From positions 1 to 64,000 of the forward strand of contig NZ_JACBNY010000006.1 in assembly GCF_013449735.1 (NCBI RefSeq): a DNA stretch of 64,000 bases, read 5' to 3'. This document shows positions 30,790-40,401 of the stretch, piece after piece. The translations under genes were made by a program, and so were the position numbers. The notes under the pieces are model-generated. The model made no database searches. It saw only the letters and a list, made by a program, of their open reading frames with translations, and had not been told where the DNA came from. Numbering within the stretch: position 1 is the first letter of the stretch; each line of letters opens with the position of its first letter. Source of the stretch: Pseudolactococcus laudensis (GTDB lineage: Bacteria; Bacillota; Bacilli; Lactobacillales; Streptococcaceae).

Positions 30790-31791
30790 TTAGACTTTTG
30801 GGATAAAGAGATGACCTAAAGTCGCAGCCATGACTGCCTTGATTGCGTGCAGTCTATTTTCTGCCTCTTGAAAGACGACAGAATAAGGTGCTTTGAAAAT
30901 CTCATCTGTCACTTCTAGCTCTGTCAAGCCTGATTTTGCGTGGATGGCTTGCATTGTCGTCGTTTCCAAATCGTGAAAGGCTGGTAGACAGTGCATAAAA
31001 ATACAGTTAGGGTTGTTAGCTTGCACAAAAAGCGCGGCATTCACCTGATATGGCATGAGTTTCTCAATTCGTTCATCGTATTGGTCCTCTTCTCCCATGC
31101 TGACCCAGACATCCGTGTAAATAATATCAGCACCATTGGCCGCAGCAGTGTCAGCGGTAATCGTGATGTGACTGCCTGACTCAACTGCTTTTGATGCCGC
31201 AATGGCTTGGATGTCAGTTGCGGGCTGCAAGTCATCTGGTGCTATGATCGTGATGTTGACGCCTAGAATGGCTGAGGTGACTAGGAGAGAATTTGCCATA
31301 TTGTTTCGACCGTCACCGATATAGACGAGGTTTTTACCTGTGTAATCACTGAAAATTTCTTTAATGGTCATGAAGTCTGCGAGCATCTGCGTGGGGTGCC
31401 AAGTATCGGTCAGACCATTCCAGACTGGCACGCCAGACTCAGCTGCTAGAATCTCGACATCGGTCTGCTTGAACCCACGAAATTGGATGCCGTCAAACAT
31501 TGCGCCTAAGACTTTGGCTGTGTCTGAAGTCGACTCTTTTTTACCGAACTGAGCGTCCTTTGGTCCTAAAAATTCTGGATGCGCGCCCAAATCATTGGCT
31601 GCGACAGTAAAGGCAGCCCGCGTCCGAGTCGATGTTTTTTCAAACAAGAGGGCGATGTTTTTTCCAGACAGATACTGGTGAGGAATGTGCTGATTTTTGA
31701 GTGCTTTTAAATGAATGGCAAAATCAATAAGATATGCTAATTCAGCTTGGGTGAAATCAATTTCTTTTAGTAATGAACGTCCTTGAAACAT
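30790..31791 (-). CDS. argF: Ornithine carbamoyltransferase
   Basis: This enzyme condenses ornithine and carbamoyl phosphate to citrulline. The 333 residues show the carbamoyl-phosphate motif STRTR (54-58), HPTQ (132-135), the ornithine loop DVWVSMGEE (227-235) and HCLPAFHD (267-274), which together identify OTCase rather than aspartate or putrescine transcarbamylase. It is not accompanied by arcA, arcC or other arg genes, so an anabolic role under ArgR control is favoured. Two ARG-box-like sites overlap its promoter. The downstream hairpin belongs to the intergenic repeat family. Confidence 0.92.
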   Translation of the reverse strand: MFQGRSLLKEIDFTQAELAYLIDFAIHLKALKNQHIPHQYLSGKNIALLFEKTSTRTRAAFTVAANDLGAHPEFLGPKDAQFGKKESTSDTAKVLGAMFDGIQFRGFKQTDVEILAAESGVPVWNGLTDTWHPTQMLADFMTIKEIFSDYTGKNLVYIGDGRNNMANSLLVTSAILGVNITIIAPDDLQPATDIQAIAASKAVESGSHITITADTAAANGADIIYTDVWVSMGEEDQYDERIEKLMPYQVNAALFVQANNPNCIFMHCLPAFHDLETTTMQAIHAKSGLTELEVTDEIFKAPYSVVFQEAENRLHAIKAVMAATLGHLFIPKV

Positions 31792-31853
31792 AAAATAGAC
31801 CTATCTTTCTGTCGTCAGCTGCGTGCTATCCTGTCTGGATAGAGCAACTTAAA

Positions 31854-31897
31854 GTGAATAATAAGTCTATTTTACTGTATATTTATGCAAAAGTCAA
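31854..31897 (-). promoter_or_regulatory. argF promoter with ARG boxes
   Basis: The minus strand has -35 TTGACT (31892-31897), a 17-bp spacer and -10 TAAAAT (31869-31874). The spacer contains TGCATAAATATACA (31876-31889), 12/14 to the ArgR palindrome. A second half-matching site (TGAATAATAA on the plus strand, 31855-31864) overlaps the start point. ArgR/AhrC repression by arginine is inferred from position. Confidence 0.65.
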
Positions 31898-31944
31898 GCG
31901 TGAATCAAATCGAGAATGATCAATTCATACTTTTAAATTTCACC

Positions 31945-31975
31945 TTGTTTAAATCGTTTATTATTATGTTATAAT
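31945..31975 (+). promoter_or_regulatory. Promoter of the Fst-like toxin RNA
   Basis: -10 TATAAT (31970-31975) has either TTTAAA (31948-31953, 16-bp spacer) or TTGTTT (31945-31950, 19-bp) as -35. Transcription should start near 31982, immediately before the 5' stem that hides the ribosome site. Confidence 0.6.
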
Positions 31976-32015
31976 TTATAATGACACCTCTTGGTCTAGG
32001 GAGGAGGTGTTTAAG

Positions 32016-32105
32016 ATGTTAGAATTCACGCTAGAGGTATTGGCAAATGTCATTGCTGGCATTGTGCTTACTATCATTGATAAGATGATGCACAAGGACG
32101 AATAA
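32016..32105 (+). CDS. Fst/PepA-type small hydrophobic toxin
   Basis: This 29-residue peptide, MLEFTLEVLANVIAGIVL... ending DKMMHKDE, has one membrane helix (about 6-23) and a charged C-terminus, the layout of Fst-family type I toxins that insert in the membrane. The ribosome site GGAGG (32003-32007) lies in a stem formed by ACACCTC (31984-31990) and GAGGTGT (32004-32010). This is typical of such toxin mRNAs, whose translation is kept low until the antisense RNA is lost. A convergent antisense promoter, shared direct repeats and a shared terminator complete the par-like locus. It is chromosomal here, between argF and treC. Confidence 0.85.
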   Translation: MLEFTLEVLANVIAGIVLTIIDKMMHKDE

Positions 32106-32134
32106 CCTAGACAAGGTTGTTCACACACGCTTAA

Positions 32135-32203
32135 AAAGTGCAAAAAAAGAGCTATGTATACCAGTACATAGCTCTTTGTGTTAGATTTCACGCTAGAAGT
32201 CTT
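32135..32203 (-). ncRNA. Antitoxin antisense RNA (RNA II-like)
   Basis: A consensus promoter on the minus strand (-35 TTGACA 32232-32237, 16-bp spacer, -10 TATAAT 32210-32215) predicts a start near 32203. The RNA would end after the shared hairpin, about 70 nt. It contains the 20-nt repeat 32181-32200, which is 18/20 identical to 32019-32038 at the toxin start codon, so it can pair with the toxin mRNA there as well as at the terminator stem. Confidence 0.75.
32146..32177. terminator. Shared bidirectional terminator of the toxin-antitoxin locus
   Basis: A 13-bp perfect stem AAAGAGCTATGTA (32146-32158) with its complement (32165-32177) encloses a 6-nt loop, with A-run and T-run flanks. Both convergent RNAs end here, as in pAD1 par. 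Confidence 0.85.
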
Positions 32204-32294
32204 GACTATATTATATCACAAAGCGACATGCTGTCAAATGAAAACTATATTTTCACGACAACAAAATATATTTGACTCAGTAACTAAATATAAA

Positions 32295-33902
32295 TCAAAT
32301 CGTAAAAGCAATGGCTTGATAAGGTTGCAACTGATTAGGCTGATGGGTTGCATAATTATTAATCAAAATCTCGCTATCTACAAAGTCAGCTAACAGTTCA
32401 AAATCAATAACTTGATTTGAAAAGTTAGTCAAAACAAGCAATTGACGACCTTCAAACTCACGGATGAAAGCATAAATATGCTCAGCATCTTGATAAGCTG
32501 CCTGATAGGTACCGTCTGAAATCAGCTGGTCAGATTTTCTCAGCTGAATCAACTGCTTATAAAACTGATATACTTCCCCTGATTGCTCATTTTCAACGTT
32601 AATCTCCGCATGATTCCCCGTTGCCAGCCATGGTGTTCCAGTTGAAAAACCAGCATTGGCTGTATTATCCCACTGCATCGGTGTCCGCGAATTATCCCGT
32701 GACTTGATTTGAATAATCTCGAAAGCCTGCTCTGGCGTATGCCCAGCATCCAACAAGGCTTGATAGGCATTAACCGACTCCACATCGACATAGTCTGACA
32801 TGGATTTAAAATCTGGGTCAATCATCGCGATTTCCTCGCCCATATAGATATAAGGCGTTCCTCGGCTAAGATGGATACTGGCTGCCAGCATCGTTGCACC
32901 TTTCACTCGAAAGTTTTTGTAGTCTATGAAACGATTAATGGCTCGAGGTTGATCATGATTGTTCCAAAACAAAGCATTCCAACCTTGCCCTTCACTCATT
33001 TTTTCACCCCAAGTGTGAAAAAGGTGTTTGAGTTGGGCAAAATCAAAGGGTGACTTGGTCCATTTTTGTGCATTTGCATAGTCGACTTTCAAATGATGAA
33101 AATTAAAGGTCATTGATAATTCTTGACGGTCAGGACGGCTATATAAGATACAGTTATCAATCGTCGTTGAGCTCATTTCACCGACTGTCACACTCTCAGC
33201 ATCCTTGCCAAAACTTGCGGCATTTAACATCTGTAAATAGTCATGCGTTAGCGGTTTATCTGTATATTCAGGCTTGCCTTCATTGACAGGATTTGATTTG
33301 AGTAAGGCGTCCTTACCAATCAAATTAATCACATCAAATCTAAAGCCGTGTAAGCCTTTTTCACGCCAGAAGTTGACGACATCAAAGAGTTCTTTTCGAA
33401 CATTTTCATTGCGCCAGTTTAAATCAGCTTGCGTGACATCAAAGAGGTGGAGGTAATATTTACCTGTATCGCCAAAAGGCGCCCAGGCACTACCACCAAA
33501 TTTTGAAACCCAGTCTGTGGGCTCGTCTTGGATGAAGAAAAAGTCTTGATAGTAAGGGTCTCCCGCTAAAGCTTTTTGGAACCACTCGTGTTTTGTCGAT
33601 ACATGGTTGAGCACCATATCAAGCATGAAATCAATGCCGCGTTTTTTCCCTTCCTGAATCAGTTCTTCAAAGTCAGACATGGTGCCAAATACAGGGTCAA
33701 TTGAGACATAGTCTGATATGTCGTAGCCGTTGTCACGTTGTGGACTGGGATAAATCGGATTGAGCCAAACCATATCAATCCCTAAATCAGCTAGATAATC
33801 CAGTTTTGAGATGATGCCACGAAGGTCTCCGACACCATTTCCAGTTGTGTCGAGGTAAGATTTCGGGTAAATTTGGTATATTACTTGATTTTTAAATGTC
33901 AT
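32295..33902 (-). CDS. treC: Trehalose-6-phosphate hydrolase (GH13)
   Basis: This 535-residue GH13 enzyme most likely splits trehalose-6-phosphate into glucose and glucose-6-phosphate. GH13 regions are clear: DMVLNHVS (about 95-102), GFRFDVINLI with nucleophile Asp190, acid/base Glu242 in GEMSS, and NNHDQPR with Asp317. It is 91 bp downstream of the trehalose PTS gene in the same orientation, which supports TreC over oligo-1,6-glucosidase. Because the PTS gene is frameshifted, substrate supply may be lost. Lactococcus lactis uses a phosphorylase instead, so this hydrolase is a strain or species difference. Confidence 0.85.
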   Translation of the reverse strand: MTFKNQVIYQIYPKSYLDTTGNGVGDLRGIISKLDYLADLGIDMVWLNPIYPSPQRDNGYDISDYVSIDPVFGTMSDFEELIQEGKKRGIDFMLDMVLNHVSTKHEWFQKALAGDPYYQDFFFIQDEPTDWVSKFGGSAWAPFGDTGKYYLHLFDVTQADLNWRNENVRKELFDVVNFWREKGLHGFRFDVINLIGKDALLKSNPVNEGKPEYTDKPLTHDYLQMLNAASFGKDAESVTVGEMSSTTIDNCILYSRPDRQELSMTFNFHHLKVDYANAQKWTKSPFDFAQLKHLFHTWGEKMSEGQGWNALFWNNHDQPRAINRFIDYKNFRVKGATMLAASIHLSRGTPYIYMGEEIAMIDPDFKSMSDYVDVESVNAYQALLDAGHTPEQAFEIIQIKSRDNSRTPMQWDNTANAGFSTGTPWLATGNHAEINVENEQSGEVYQFYKQLIQLRKSDQLISDGTYQAAYQDAEHIYAFIREFEGRQLLVLTNFSNQVIDFELLADFVDSEILINNYATHQPNQLQPYQAIAFTI

Positions 33903-33993
33903 AAGCTTTCTATTTCTATCGCTATTTTTCGATACTAGCGTTTTTAAAATGCCAAAAGGGCGTTACCTTTTCGGTTAGCCCTTTGGTATGCAG

Positions 33994-35965
33994 TTATATT
34001 TTTGTTGCGGTTAGTAGGTCATCACCTGATTGGATGCGACGTGGTAACTGACCTGAAACGTCTGGTTGGAAACTATCTTGGTTGGTAACAATGACGGGTG
34101 TTTCAACGATTAACCCTTGACTTTTAATTAAGTCAATATCAAATGTGAGTAGGCGTTGACCTTGTGTCACATGGTCACCTTGGCTGACAAATGCTTCAAA
34201 GCCTTTACCGTCAAGTTTCACGGTATCCATACCGATGTGCATCAGAATTTCTACCCCAGCATCCGAAATCAAACCAATAGCGTGTTTAGTCGGAAAAAAA
34301 GCTGAAACGATGCCGTCAAACGGCGCTGTTAGTACCCCTTCACTTGGCTCGATGATAACACCTTGCCCCATAATGCCTTGGCTAAAGACAGGATCGGTTG
34401 CCGTTGCTAACTCACGAACTTCACCTGATAGTGGGCTAGTCACATTGACCAAAGTGCGTTTAGGAATTTCGGTTTTGGCGATTTGTTGCGCGCCTTCTAG
34501 GGTTGCAGGGTCACTTGCAAAGGCTGCATCTCCAGCGCCTACGAGGTCGATTTTGTTAAAGATGCCAGCTTGGCGGAAGAAGAAGGTCAAGATGATTGGG
34601 ACAAATATCGCAATCACCATTGGAATGGTGAATTTCAACATGTCTTCACCGCGAATGGCAAGGATACCGGGTAGGCCGCCGACGCCGATAGAGTTAGCGC
34701 GAACACCCATGAGTGTTGAAACCATGCCTGCAATACCTGAGCCAATCATAGCGGCGACGAAAGGATAGAGGTATTTCAAGTTAATCCCGAACATGGCTGG
34801 TTCTGTAACGCCTAACCAAGCTGAGATTGTGGCTGGTACTGAAATTTCTGCTTCTTTTTTGTTTTTCTTGTGTAAGAGGTAGACTGCAAATACTGCTGCC
34901 CCTTGGGCGATATTTGACAAGTCAATAAGTGGCCATAAATTGGTTGAACCAAAGTCTGCGATGAGCTGTGAGTCAATGGCAAGTGTTGTATGGTGCAGTC
35001 CGGTAATAACAAGTGGCGCATAAAGAATCCCAAAGATACCACCGAAAAGCCATGAAAGTGATGATGTTAAGCCAGTGTTCACGACAAAGGAAATGCCTTG
35101 TCCGATTTTCCAACCGATTGGGCCAATGATAGCATGCGCTGCAATAATCGTTGGAATTAGAGCGAATAATGGCACGAAAATCATCGAAACGGCTTCTGGG
35201 ATGTGTTTCCGGAAGAATTTCTCTAAATAAGCGAGTAGGAAACCGGCAGCCATGGCAGGAATAACTTGGGCTTGGTAGCCGATTTTATCCATGGTGAAAA
35301 AACCGAAGTCCCATGACCAGTTTTTAGCAATTTCAGCTGCTGATGTGCCATTTACGGCATAGGCATTAAGCAACTGTGGTGACACGAGCGTAATCCCGAG
35401 GACAATCCCTAGAATTTGTGTTGTGCCCATTTTACGTGTGACTGACCAGGCAATCCCGACAGGAAGGAAGTGGAAAATTGCCTCACCTGGTAGCCAGAGA
35501 AAACTATTGACACCTGCCCAAAACTGAGAGTTTTCGACAATTGTTGATCCACCAAATTGCACACCCTCAAGAATGTTTCGGAAACCGAGAATCAAACCAC
35601 CAACAATAATGGCAGGTAAGAGTTGTGAAGATTTCCGATAACGTACCGACTAATCTTTGCACGACATTTTGATTTGATTTCGCCGCAGACTTAGCTGCCT
35701 CCTTAGAAACGCCTTCAATACCACTGACGGCAGAGAAATCGTTGTAAAAAGTAGCAACATCATTTCCGATAATGACCTGAAACTGACCCGCATTTGTGAA
35801 CATCCCTTTAGTTGTCGAAATGTTTTCAATTCGTTTTTTGTCAGCCTTAGCGTCGTCATTTAAGACAAAGCGCATACGTGTCGCACAGTGCGTGACAGCA
35901 GAGATATTCTCCTTGCCGCCAATCGCATCCAGTAACTCCTGAGCTTGTTTTTCAAATTTTCCCAT
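33994..35965 (-). pseudogene. treB: Trehalose PTS enzyme IIBCA, frameshifted
   Basis: Residues 1-about 112 (from ATG 35965) give the IIB domain with phospho-Cys27 in THCATRMRF and run in one frame to SEIFT. The continuation PAIIVGGLILGFRNILEG, the whole IIC membrane domain and a C-terminal IIA domain (active His in LMHIGMDTV) lie in another frame to 33994. The break is near 35618-35628, where the sequence fits loss of 2 nt or gain of 1 nt before CTCTTACCTGCC. The second frame opens only at a TTG within the first membrane segment and has no ribosome site, so it is not a separate gene. Natural mutation and assembly error are both possible. Confidence 0.85.
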
Positions 35966-36058
35966 GGTGGGGCTCCTTCTTTAAAGTTTGAGTTGACAGG
36001 CTTTAAACCAAAGCCACTACTACTCAGATTAAGATTTTGAAACAAAAATTGCAATCAT

Positions 36059-36149
36059 GATGACTTAGTCATCTTTTTGGTAACTTGTACGTACAAGTTG
36101 CTTTGTACCTTAATTCTAGCATAAAAAAAAATATTTGCAAGCGTTTTCT
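36059..36149 (-). promoter_or_regulatory. treB promoter with TreR operator and cre site
   Basis: On the minus strand, -35 TTGCAA (36135-36140), a 16-bp spacer and -10 TAGAAT (36113-36118) form the promoter. A cre site TTGCAAGCGTTTTCT (36135-36149, 14/15) covers the -35. An 18-bp perfect palindrome AACTTGTACGTACAAGTT (36082-36099) just after the start matches TreR operators (TTGTATATACAA type). A second palindrome GATGACTTAGTCATC (36059-36073) follows. Repression by TreR and CcpA is inferred. Confidence 0.75.
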
Positions 36150-36220
36150 TTAACTTTTTTTAAATTTTTTTCAAAAAAAATGCCAAAGAAAAAAGACAAC
36201 CTCACGGTCATCCTTCTAAA

Positions 36221-37249
36221 CTACGACTTAACCAAGTCAAATACACTGTCAATCAGACTTAACACCTTTCGCACTTCATCATTTTTGACAATAGGTGCTG
36301 CACCATTTCTAAGCACATCATAAAAGTTTTGGTAAAATGACGGAAACTCTGGCAAGACTTCAGTGATTGCCACTTTTTTCGTCGCCTCCTCTGACGGTGG
36401 TGCCATCGTTTTCGTCAACCCAACACCCGCCTTAATTGGTGCTGGTGCTACAAGGTCTGCCTGATTAGTCGCCACAACGATTTCACCTGACAAGTCCCAA
36501 TTATCAATTTTAGCAGCACCATTGAGTCCCTTGACATACCACCGTGGCAATTGACTGTAATTCGTCGTCCCAACTTCAATTAGGCTACGTATGCCATTCT
36601 CAAATGTTAGATAGAGAATGAACCCATCATCAACCTCCTGTCCGAGTACGTAAGAAAAATCAGCCGCCATGCTTTTAACCGGATTATCAATCAACCACAA
36701 AATTTGGTCAATCAGATGAACACCCCAGTCCAGCAACATACCACCACCATGCTCAGCTTGTTCTCGCCAGTCACCTGGAATCCCATTGGCACCCTGAACA
36801 CGAGACTCAATTTGGAACAAATCGCCAATCTGACCATTTTGGTACAACTCACGAATGACTAGAAAATCAGGGTCCCAACGCCTATTTTGATGCACCATGA
36901 AGGTATTACCAGTCTCAGCCGCAACTGCTAGAATATCATCCAATTCTCCAACATTCATAGCAACAGGCTTTTCACAAATCACTTGTTTGCCGGCACGTAG
37001 CGCAGCAATCGACAAAGCCTTATGCACATCATTTGGCGTGGCAATCAAGACCGCTTCAACTGACGCATCCTTTAAAACCTGCTCAAGACTATCATAAACC
37101 GTCAAGCCAGCCTCACGCGCCTTATCCTGCGCCTTCTGAGCAATATCATAAACCCCAATCACATTAACCAACTCATGCGGCATCAATTCCTTTTGATGAT
37201 AGCTACCCATGCCTCCATAGCCAATAATCACAATATTAATAGCTGTCAT
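36221..37249 (-). CDS. Gfo/Idh/MocA family NAD(P)-dependent dehydrogenase
   Basis: This 342-residue oxidoreductase has an N-terminal Rossmann domain (VIIGYGGMGSYHQKEL, about 5-20), CEKPVAMNVGELDD (catalytic-site Lys-Pro) and a C-terminal alpha/beta domain with LLDWGVHLIDQILWLID. ATG 37249 has AAGGGG upstream; the frame starts 6 codons earlier. It is the last gene of the sugar operon, followed within 255 bp by treB. Members oxidise sugars, inositols or glycosides; the substrate here is unknown. Confidence 0.85.
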   Translation of the reverse strand: MTAINIVIIGYGGMGSYHQKELMPHELVNVIGVYDIAQKAQDKAREAGLTVYDSLEQVLKDASVEAVLIATPNDVHKALSIAALRAGKQVICEKPVAMNVGELDDILAVAAETGNTFMVHQNRRWDPDFLVIRELYQNGQIGDLFQIESRVQGANGIPGDWREQAEHGGGMLLDWGVHLIDQILWLIDNPVKSMAADFSYVLGQEVDDGFILYLTFENGIRSLIEVGTTNYSQLPRWYVKGLNGAAKIDNWDLSGEIVVATNQADLVAPAPIKAGVGLTKTMAPPSEEATKKVAITEVLPEFPSFYQNFYDVLRNGAAPIVKNDEVRKVLSLIDSVFDLVKS

Positions 37250-37282
37250 TTTCTTACCCCTTCTCAAACTAACAAGACGACC

Positions 37283-38251
37283 TCACAACCACCACGGATT
37301 TGCAGGCTGGTCATGAATCATAACCGAGCGCAAATTCGTAATCGCCCGATTAAGCCCCTCATCAATCGACATAATCGGATCCTCATGCTCAATACTCAAC
37401 ACATAGTCATACCCATAAATCCGCAAAGCCGACACAATATCAGACCAAACCTTCAAATCATGCCCACAGCCAACCGAGCGGAAAGTCCAAGCCCGCGTTG
37501 CCACATTATCATAAGGCTGCATATCCGTCAGACCGTGCATATTAATATTATCCTGATTCAAATACGTATCTTTCGCATGAAAATGGTGGATGGCATTTTT
37601 TTCACCTAGAATTTTGATAGCGTCGACAGGATCAATCCCCTGCCACCATAAATGACTAGGGTCGAGATTACATCCGATAGCATCACCAGCAGCGTCTCGC
37701 AAGCGCAACATGGTATAGGGTGTATGCGCCAAGAAACCACCGTGTAACTCAATCCCGATTTTAACACCAGCAGCAGCCGCATCCGTGTTAATACCTTGCC
37801 AATAAGGAATCAATTTCTTTTCCCATTGATAGTTGTAGGAATCATCATATTCTGTCGGCCAAGGCAGCACCGGCCAGTTGACTTGTGTATCTGTCGCATT
37901 ACCACCTGCAACACCTGAGAATCCATTGACTACAGGTACATTCATTAGACTGGCTAGCTTGATTGTTTTATGCAAGAGCTCATCTGCCTCTTTGGCAACA
38001 TTTGCGAGCGGTGAAATCGGGTTATTATGACAAGAGAGAGCTGATATTTCCAGATTTTTATCTGATAATTTATCTAGGTATTCTCTGCGCTCATCACTAG
38101 ATGCCAAGAGTTTATCAATATCTAAATGCGCATTGCCTGGACTACCGCCAGTTCCGATTTCGACCGTTTGCAAGCCTTTAGAGGCAACCTCAGCAATCAT
38201 CTCGTCAAATGTTAAATTGTTAAATAATGGTGTAAATACGCCTAATTTCAT
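37283..38251 (-). CDS. Sugar phosphate isomerase/epimerase-like TIM-barrel protein
   Basis: This 322-residue AP-endonuclease-2-type TIM barrel has candidate metal ligands in IELHGG, NLDPSHLWW, HFHAKDT and LSIEHEDP. Such proteins act as isomerases, epimerases, dehydratases or as partners of Gfo/Idh/MocA dehydrogenases in glycoside cleavage. ATG 38251 has GAGGAG upstream. It lies between two dehydrogenase genes, which strongly suggests a shared pathway. Precise reaction unknown. Confidence 0.82.
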   Translation of the reverse strand: MKLGVFTPLFNNLTFDEMIAEVASKGLQTVEIGTGGSPGNAHLDIDKLLASSDERREYLDKLSDKNLEISALSCHNNPISPLANVAKEADELLHKTIKLASLMNVPVVNGFSGVAGGNATDTQVNWPVLPWPTEYDDSYNYQWEKKLIPYWQGINTDAAAAGVKIGIELHGGFLAHTPYTMLRLRDAAGDAIGCNLDPSHLWWQGIDPVDAIKILGEKNAIHHFHAKDTYLNQDNINMHGLTDMQPYDNVATRAWTFRSVGCGHDLKVWSDIVSALRIYGYDYVLSIEHEDPIMSIDEGLNRAITNLRSVMIHDQPANPWWL

Positions 38252-38290
38252 TGGTTTTCTCCTCAAATTTAAATCTTGAAAACTAGTGTC

Positions 38291-39361
38291 TTATAAATAA
38301 ACAGGTTCTCCCGTTTTAGCAGACTGGTAAATACCTTCTAGGATTTGCGTCACGACTAAGGCTTGTTCGGGTTTCACCAGTGGCTCTGTATCATTCATCA
38401 CCGCTGCATACCAACTCTCCGCTTCTTTTAAAGCGGGGTCGTCCCCTGCACCATCATAAAAATCAACGCCTCCTGTTTCCAACTCGACCTTTTTCTCGTA
38501 AAGTAAGCCGTGATCCTCGCCATTAATTGACAAGCCATTATTCATGTCGGCCCCTGCTTTTGTACCCATGAGGGTTGTTTTTGCCTCTTTGACGTCCAGC
38601 GAATTGATTGCCCAACTCGATTCCAGATAAATCGTCGCGCCATTTTCCATGATGACAAAACCAATGGCTGAATCTTCGACGGTGAACTTCTCAGGATCCC
38701 AAGGCCCCCAAGCATTGGCTGCGTTTTTCGTACTCGATAATTTATGGTAGGCATTGCCGACGACATACTTGGGTTTGTAATTATCCATCATCCAGAGTGT
38801 CAAATCAAGCGCGTGGGTGCCGATATCAATGAGCGGACCGCCACCTTGTGCCTCTTCGTCAAGGAAAACACCCCAAGTCGGCACAGCACGACGGCGAATG
38901 GCGTGCGCTTTCGCGGTGTAGACTTCACCTAGTTCACCCGCCTCGCAGACTGTATACAAATATTCTGAATCCGTTCTGAAACGATTTTGATAGCCAATTG
39001 TAAGTTTTTTACCCGTCTTTTCAGCTGCTGCAATCATGGCTTTAGCCTCTTCAGACGTTTTCGCCATTGGCTTTTCACACATGACATGACAACCAGCCTC
39101 AAGCGCCGCAATCGTGAGTGGTGCGTGTGAAGAATTAGGGGTTAAAACATGTACAGCATCTAAGTCAAGTTTTAACAACTCCTGATAGTCAGTGAAAACT
39201 ACCGCATCCGCTGTCCCGTATGTCTGTTTTGCCTTTTCTGCACGCGCAATCTCTAAGTCGCAAAAAGCAACTAATTCAACAGATTCTACCTGCGCAAGCG
39301 CTGGCAAATGCTTGCCATTCGCAATCCCACCACAACCAATAATCCCAACTTTTAAAACCAT
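38291..39361 (-). CDS. Gfo/Idh/MocA family dehydrogenase
   Basis: This 356-residue NAD(P)-dependent oxidoreductase has GIIGCGGIANGKHLPAL (Rossmann, about 6-22), MCEKPMAKTSEEA, and GGGPLIDIGTHALDLTLWMMD. ATG 39361 is preceded by TTTGGAGG. It is distinct from the paralogue at 36221 and resembles glycoside-3-oxidising members found with sugar isomerase-like partners, which is an inference from pattern memory rather than a search. It is the first catabolic gene after the regulator in the operon. Confidence 0.85.
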   Translation of the reverse strand: MVLKVGIIGCGGIANGKHLPALAQVESVELVAFCDLEIARAEKAKQTYGTADAVVFTDYQELLKLDLDAVHVLTPNSSHAPLTIAALEAGCHVMCEKPMAKTSEEAKAMIAAAEKTGKKLTIGYQNRFRTDSEYLYTVCEAGELGEVYTAKAHAIRRRAVPTWGVFLDEEAQGGGPLIDIGTHALDLTLWMMDNYKPKYVVGNAYHKLSSTKNAANAWGPWDPEKFTVEDSAIGFVIMENGATIYLESSWAINSLDVKEAKTTLMGTKAGADMNNGLSINGEDHGLLYEKKVELETGGVDFYDGAGDDPALKEAESWYAAVMNDTEPLVKPEQALVVTQILEGIYQSAKTGEPVYL

Positions 39362-39509
39362 GATAACCTCCAAATAATTTGTATTAATATTTCATTTGAT
39401 ACCTTTATTTTAGTAAAATTTCCTATCGAATACTTCCCAATTCCCTAACCAAAAGTTCCCAGATTTTGCGCTCATTTTTCTCTTAATAGCCTTCGGCATG
39501 TGTCTGGAC

Positions 39510-40375
39510 TCATTGGTCGTTGATATGCTTTTGATATTGTAAAGGGGATATACCCTGTGACTTTTTAAAAACGTGATGAAAGGTTTTAACGCTTGAAAAA
39601 CCAGACTTCTCAGCCACTGCAACCATAGGCAACCGTTCTTGACTCAAATATATCTCGTCTGCTCCAAACGATAATCACTAAGAAATTGAATGAAAGTTTG
39701 ACCGATATGTTTCTTGAAAAAGCGCGTGAAATAATAAGGACTAAATCCCACTAAAGCGCTAATCGCATCAAGCGTAATATCCTCTTGAAAATGCGTCTCA
39801 ATATAGCTGAAAATTTGATTCAGTAGGACCAAATCTTCTTTATATTTTAGCTCAGCATGGTGACCTGCTATTTTCTCAGTTGTTTCTTGAGGCAGTTGTT
39901 CTAAAAAAATCCCCATAAGCTGAATCAAATAACCAAGTTGCAAATAGTGAATAGAAATCGTTGGCACTAGCGTTGTTTGAAACAATTTATCTAGTAAATC
40001 AGACACAGTCTGCACCAACTCATCTGACCAATTTTTGCTGTCAACTTGCGCATGGTCAAATAACTGTATCAACTCAAGTTGACTAACGCCCAGTAATTTT
40101 TCATCGAATATCGCTAAATCAAACTGATAGACATAGCGCACACTATCTGGTGAAGATAAGAAGGCATGCGTCGCACCACTCGGAAAAATAATTATCTCTG
40201 ATTCATCTAGGACCATCATCTCATTTTGATAGGCAATATTGACACAACCTTTTTTGACATAGATGATTTCGACTTCCTTATGAAAATGCGGAAAACTAGC
40301 TAAGGTGTTTTCGTTTTTAAAAATTTTCAGATTGACAGGACTGTCAAATTTCACCAACTCGATATAATGACTCAT
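39510..40375 (-). pseudogene. AraC-family transcriptional regulator, frameshifted
   Basis: From ATG 40375 the frame gives an AraC-type cupin sensor (about 1-160) and the first helix-turn-helix (LDAISALVGFSPYYFTRFFKKHIG), then stops at 39644-39646. Restoring one T in the run at 39646-39648 continues in frame as SQERLPMVAVAEKSGFSS..., VKTFHHVFKKSQGISPLQYQKHIND, to a TGA at 39510. That completes the second helix-turn-helix, so the stop comes from a 1-nt loss. The product as read lacks the second DNA-binding helix pair and is probably inactive. Sequencing error in a short homopolymer cannot be excluded. Confidence 0.85.
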
Positions 40376-40401
40376 TTTTTCTCCAACTTATCACTTGTTG
40401 T

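Noticed and set aside
32178-32393. 71-codon plus-strand frame beside the toxin gene
   Set aside because: It runs through the antisense RNA promoter and into treC antisense; the resemblance of its start to the toxin comes from the shared direct repeat.
33994-35595. Separate PTS IIC-IIA gene starting at TTG 35595
   Set aside because: The TTG is inside the first membrane segment with no ribosome site, and the upstream IIB frame continues the same protein after a small indel.
39410-39622. 70-codon frame after the AraC gene
   Set aside because: It is out of frame with the true AraC C-terminus, which is encoded in the +1 frame of this stretch.
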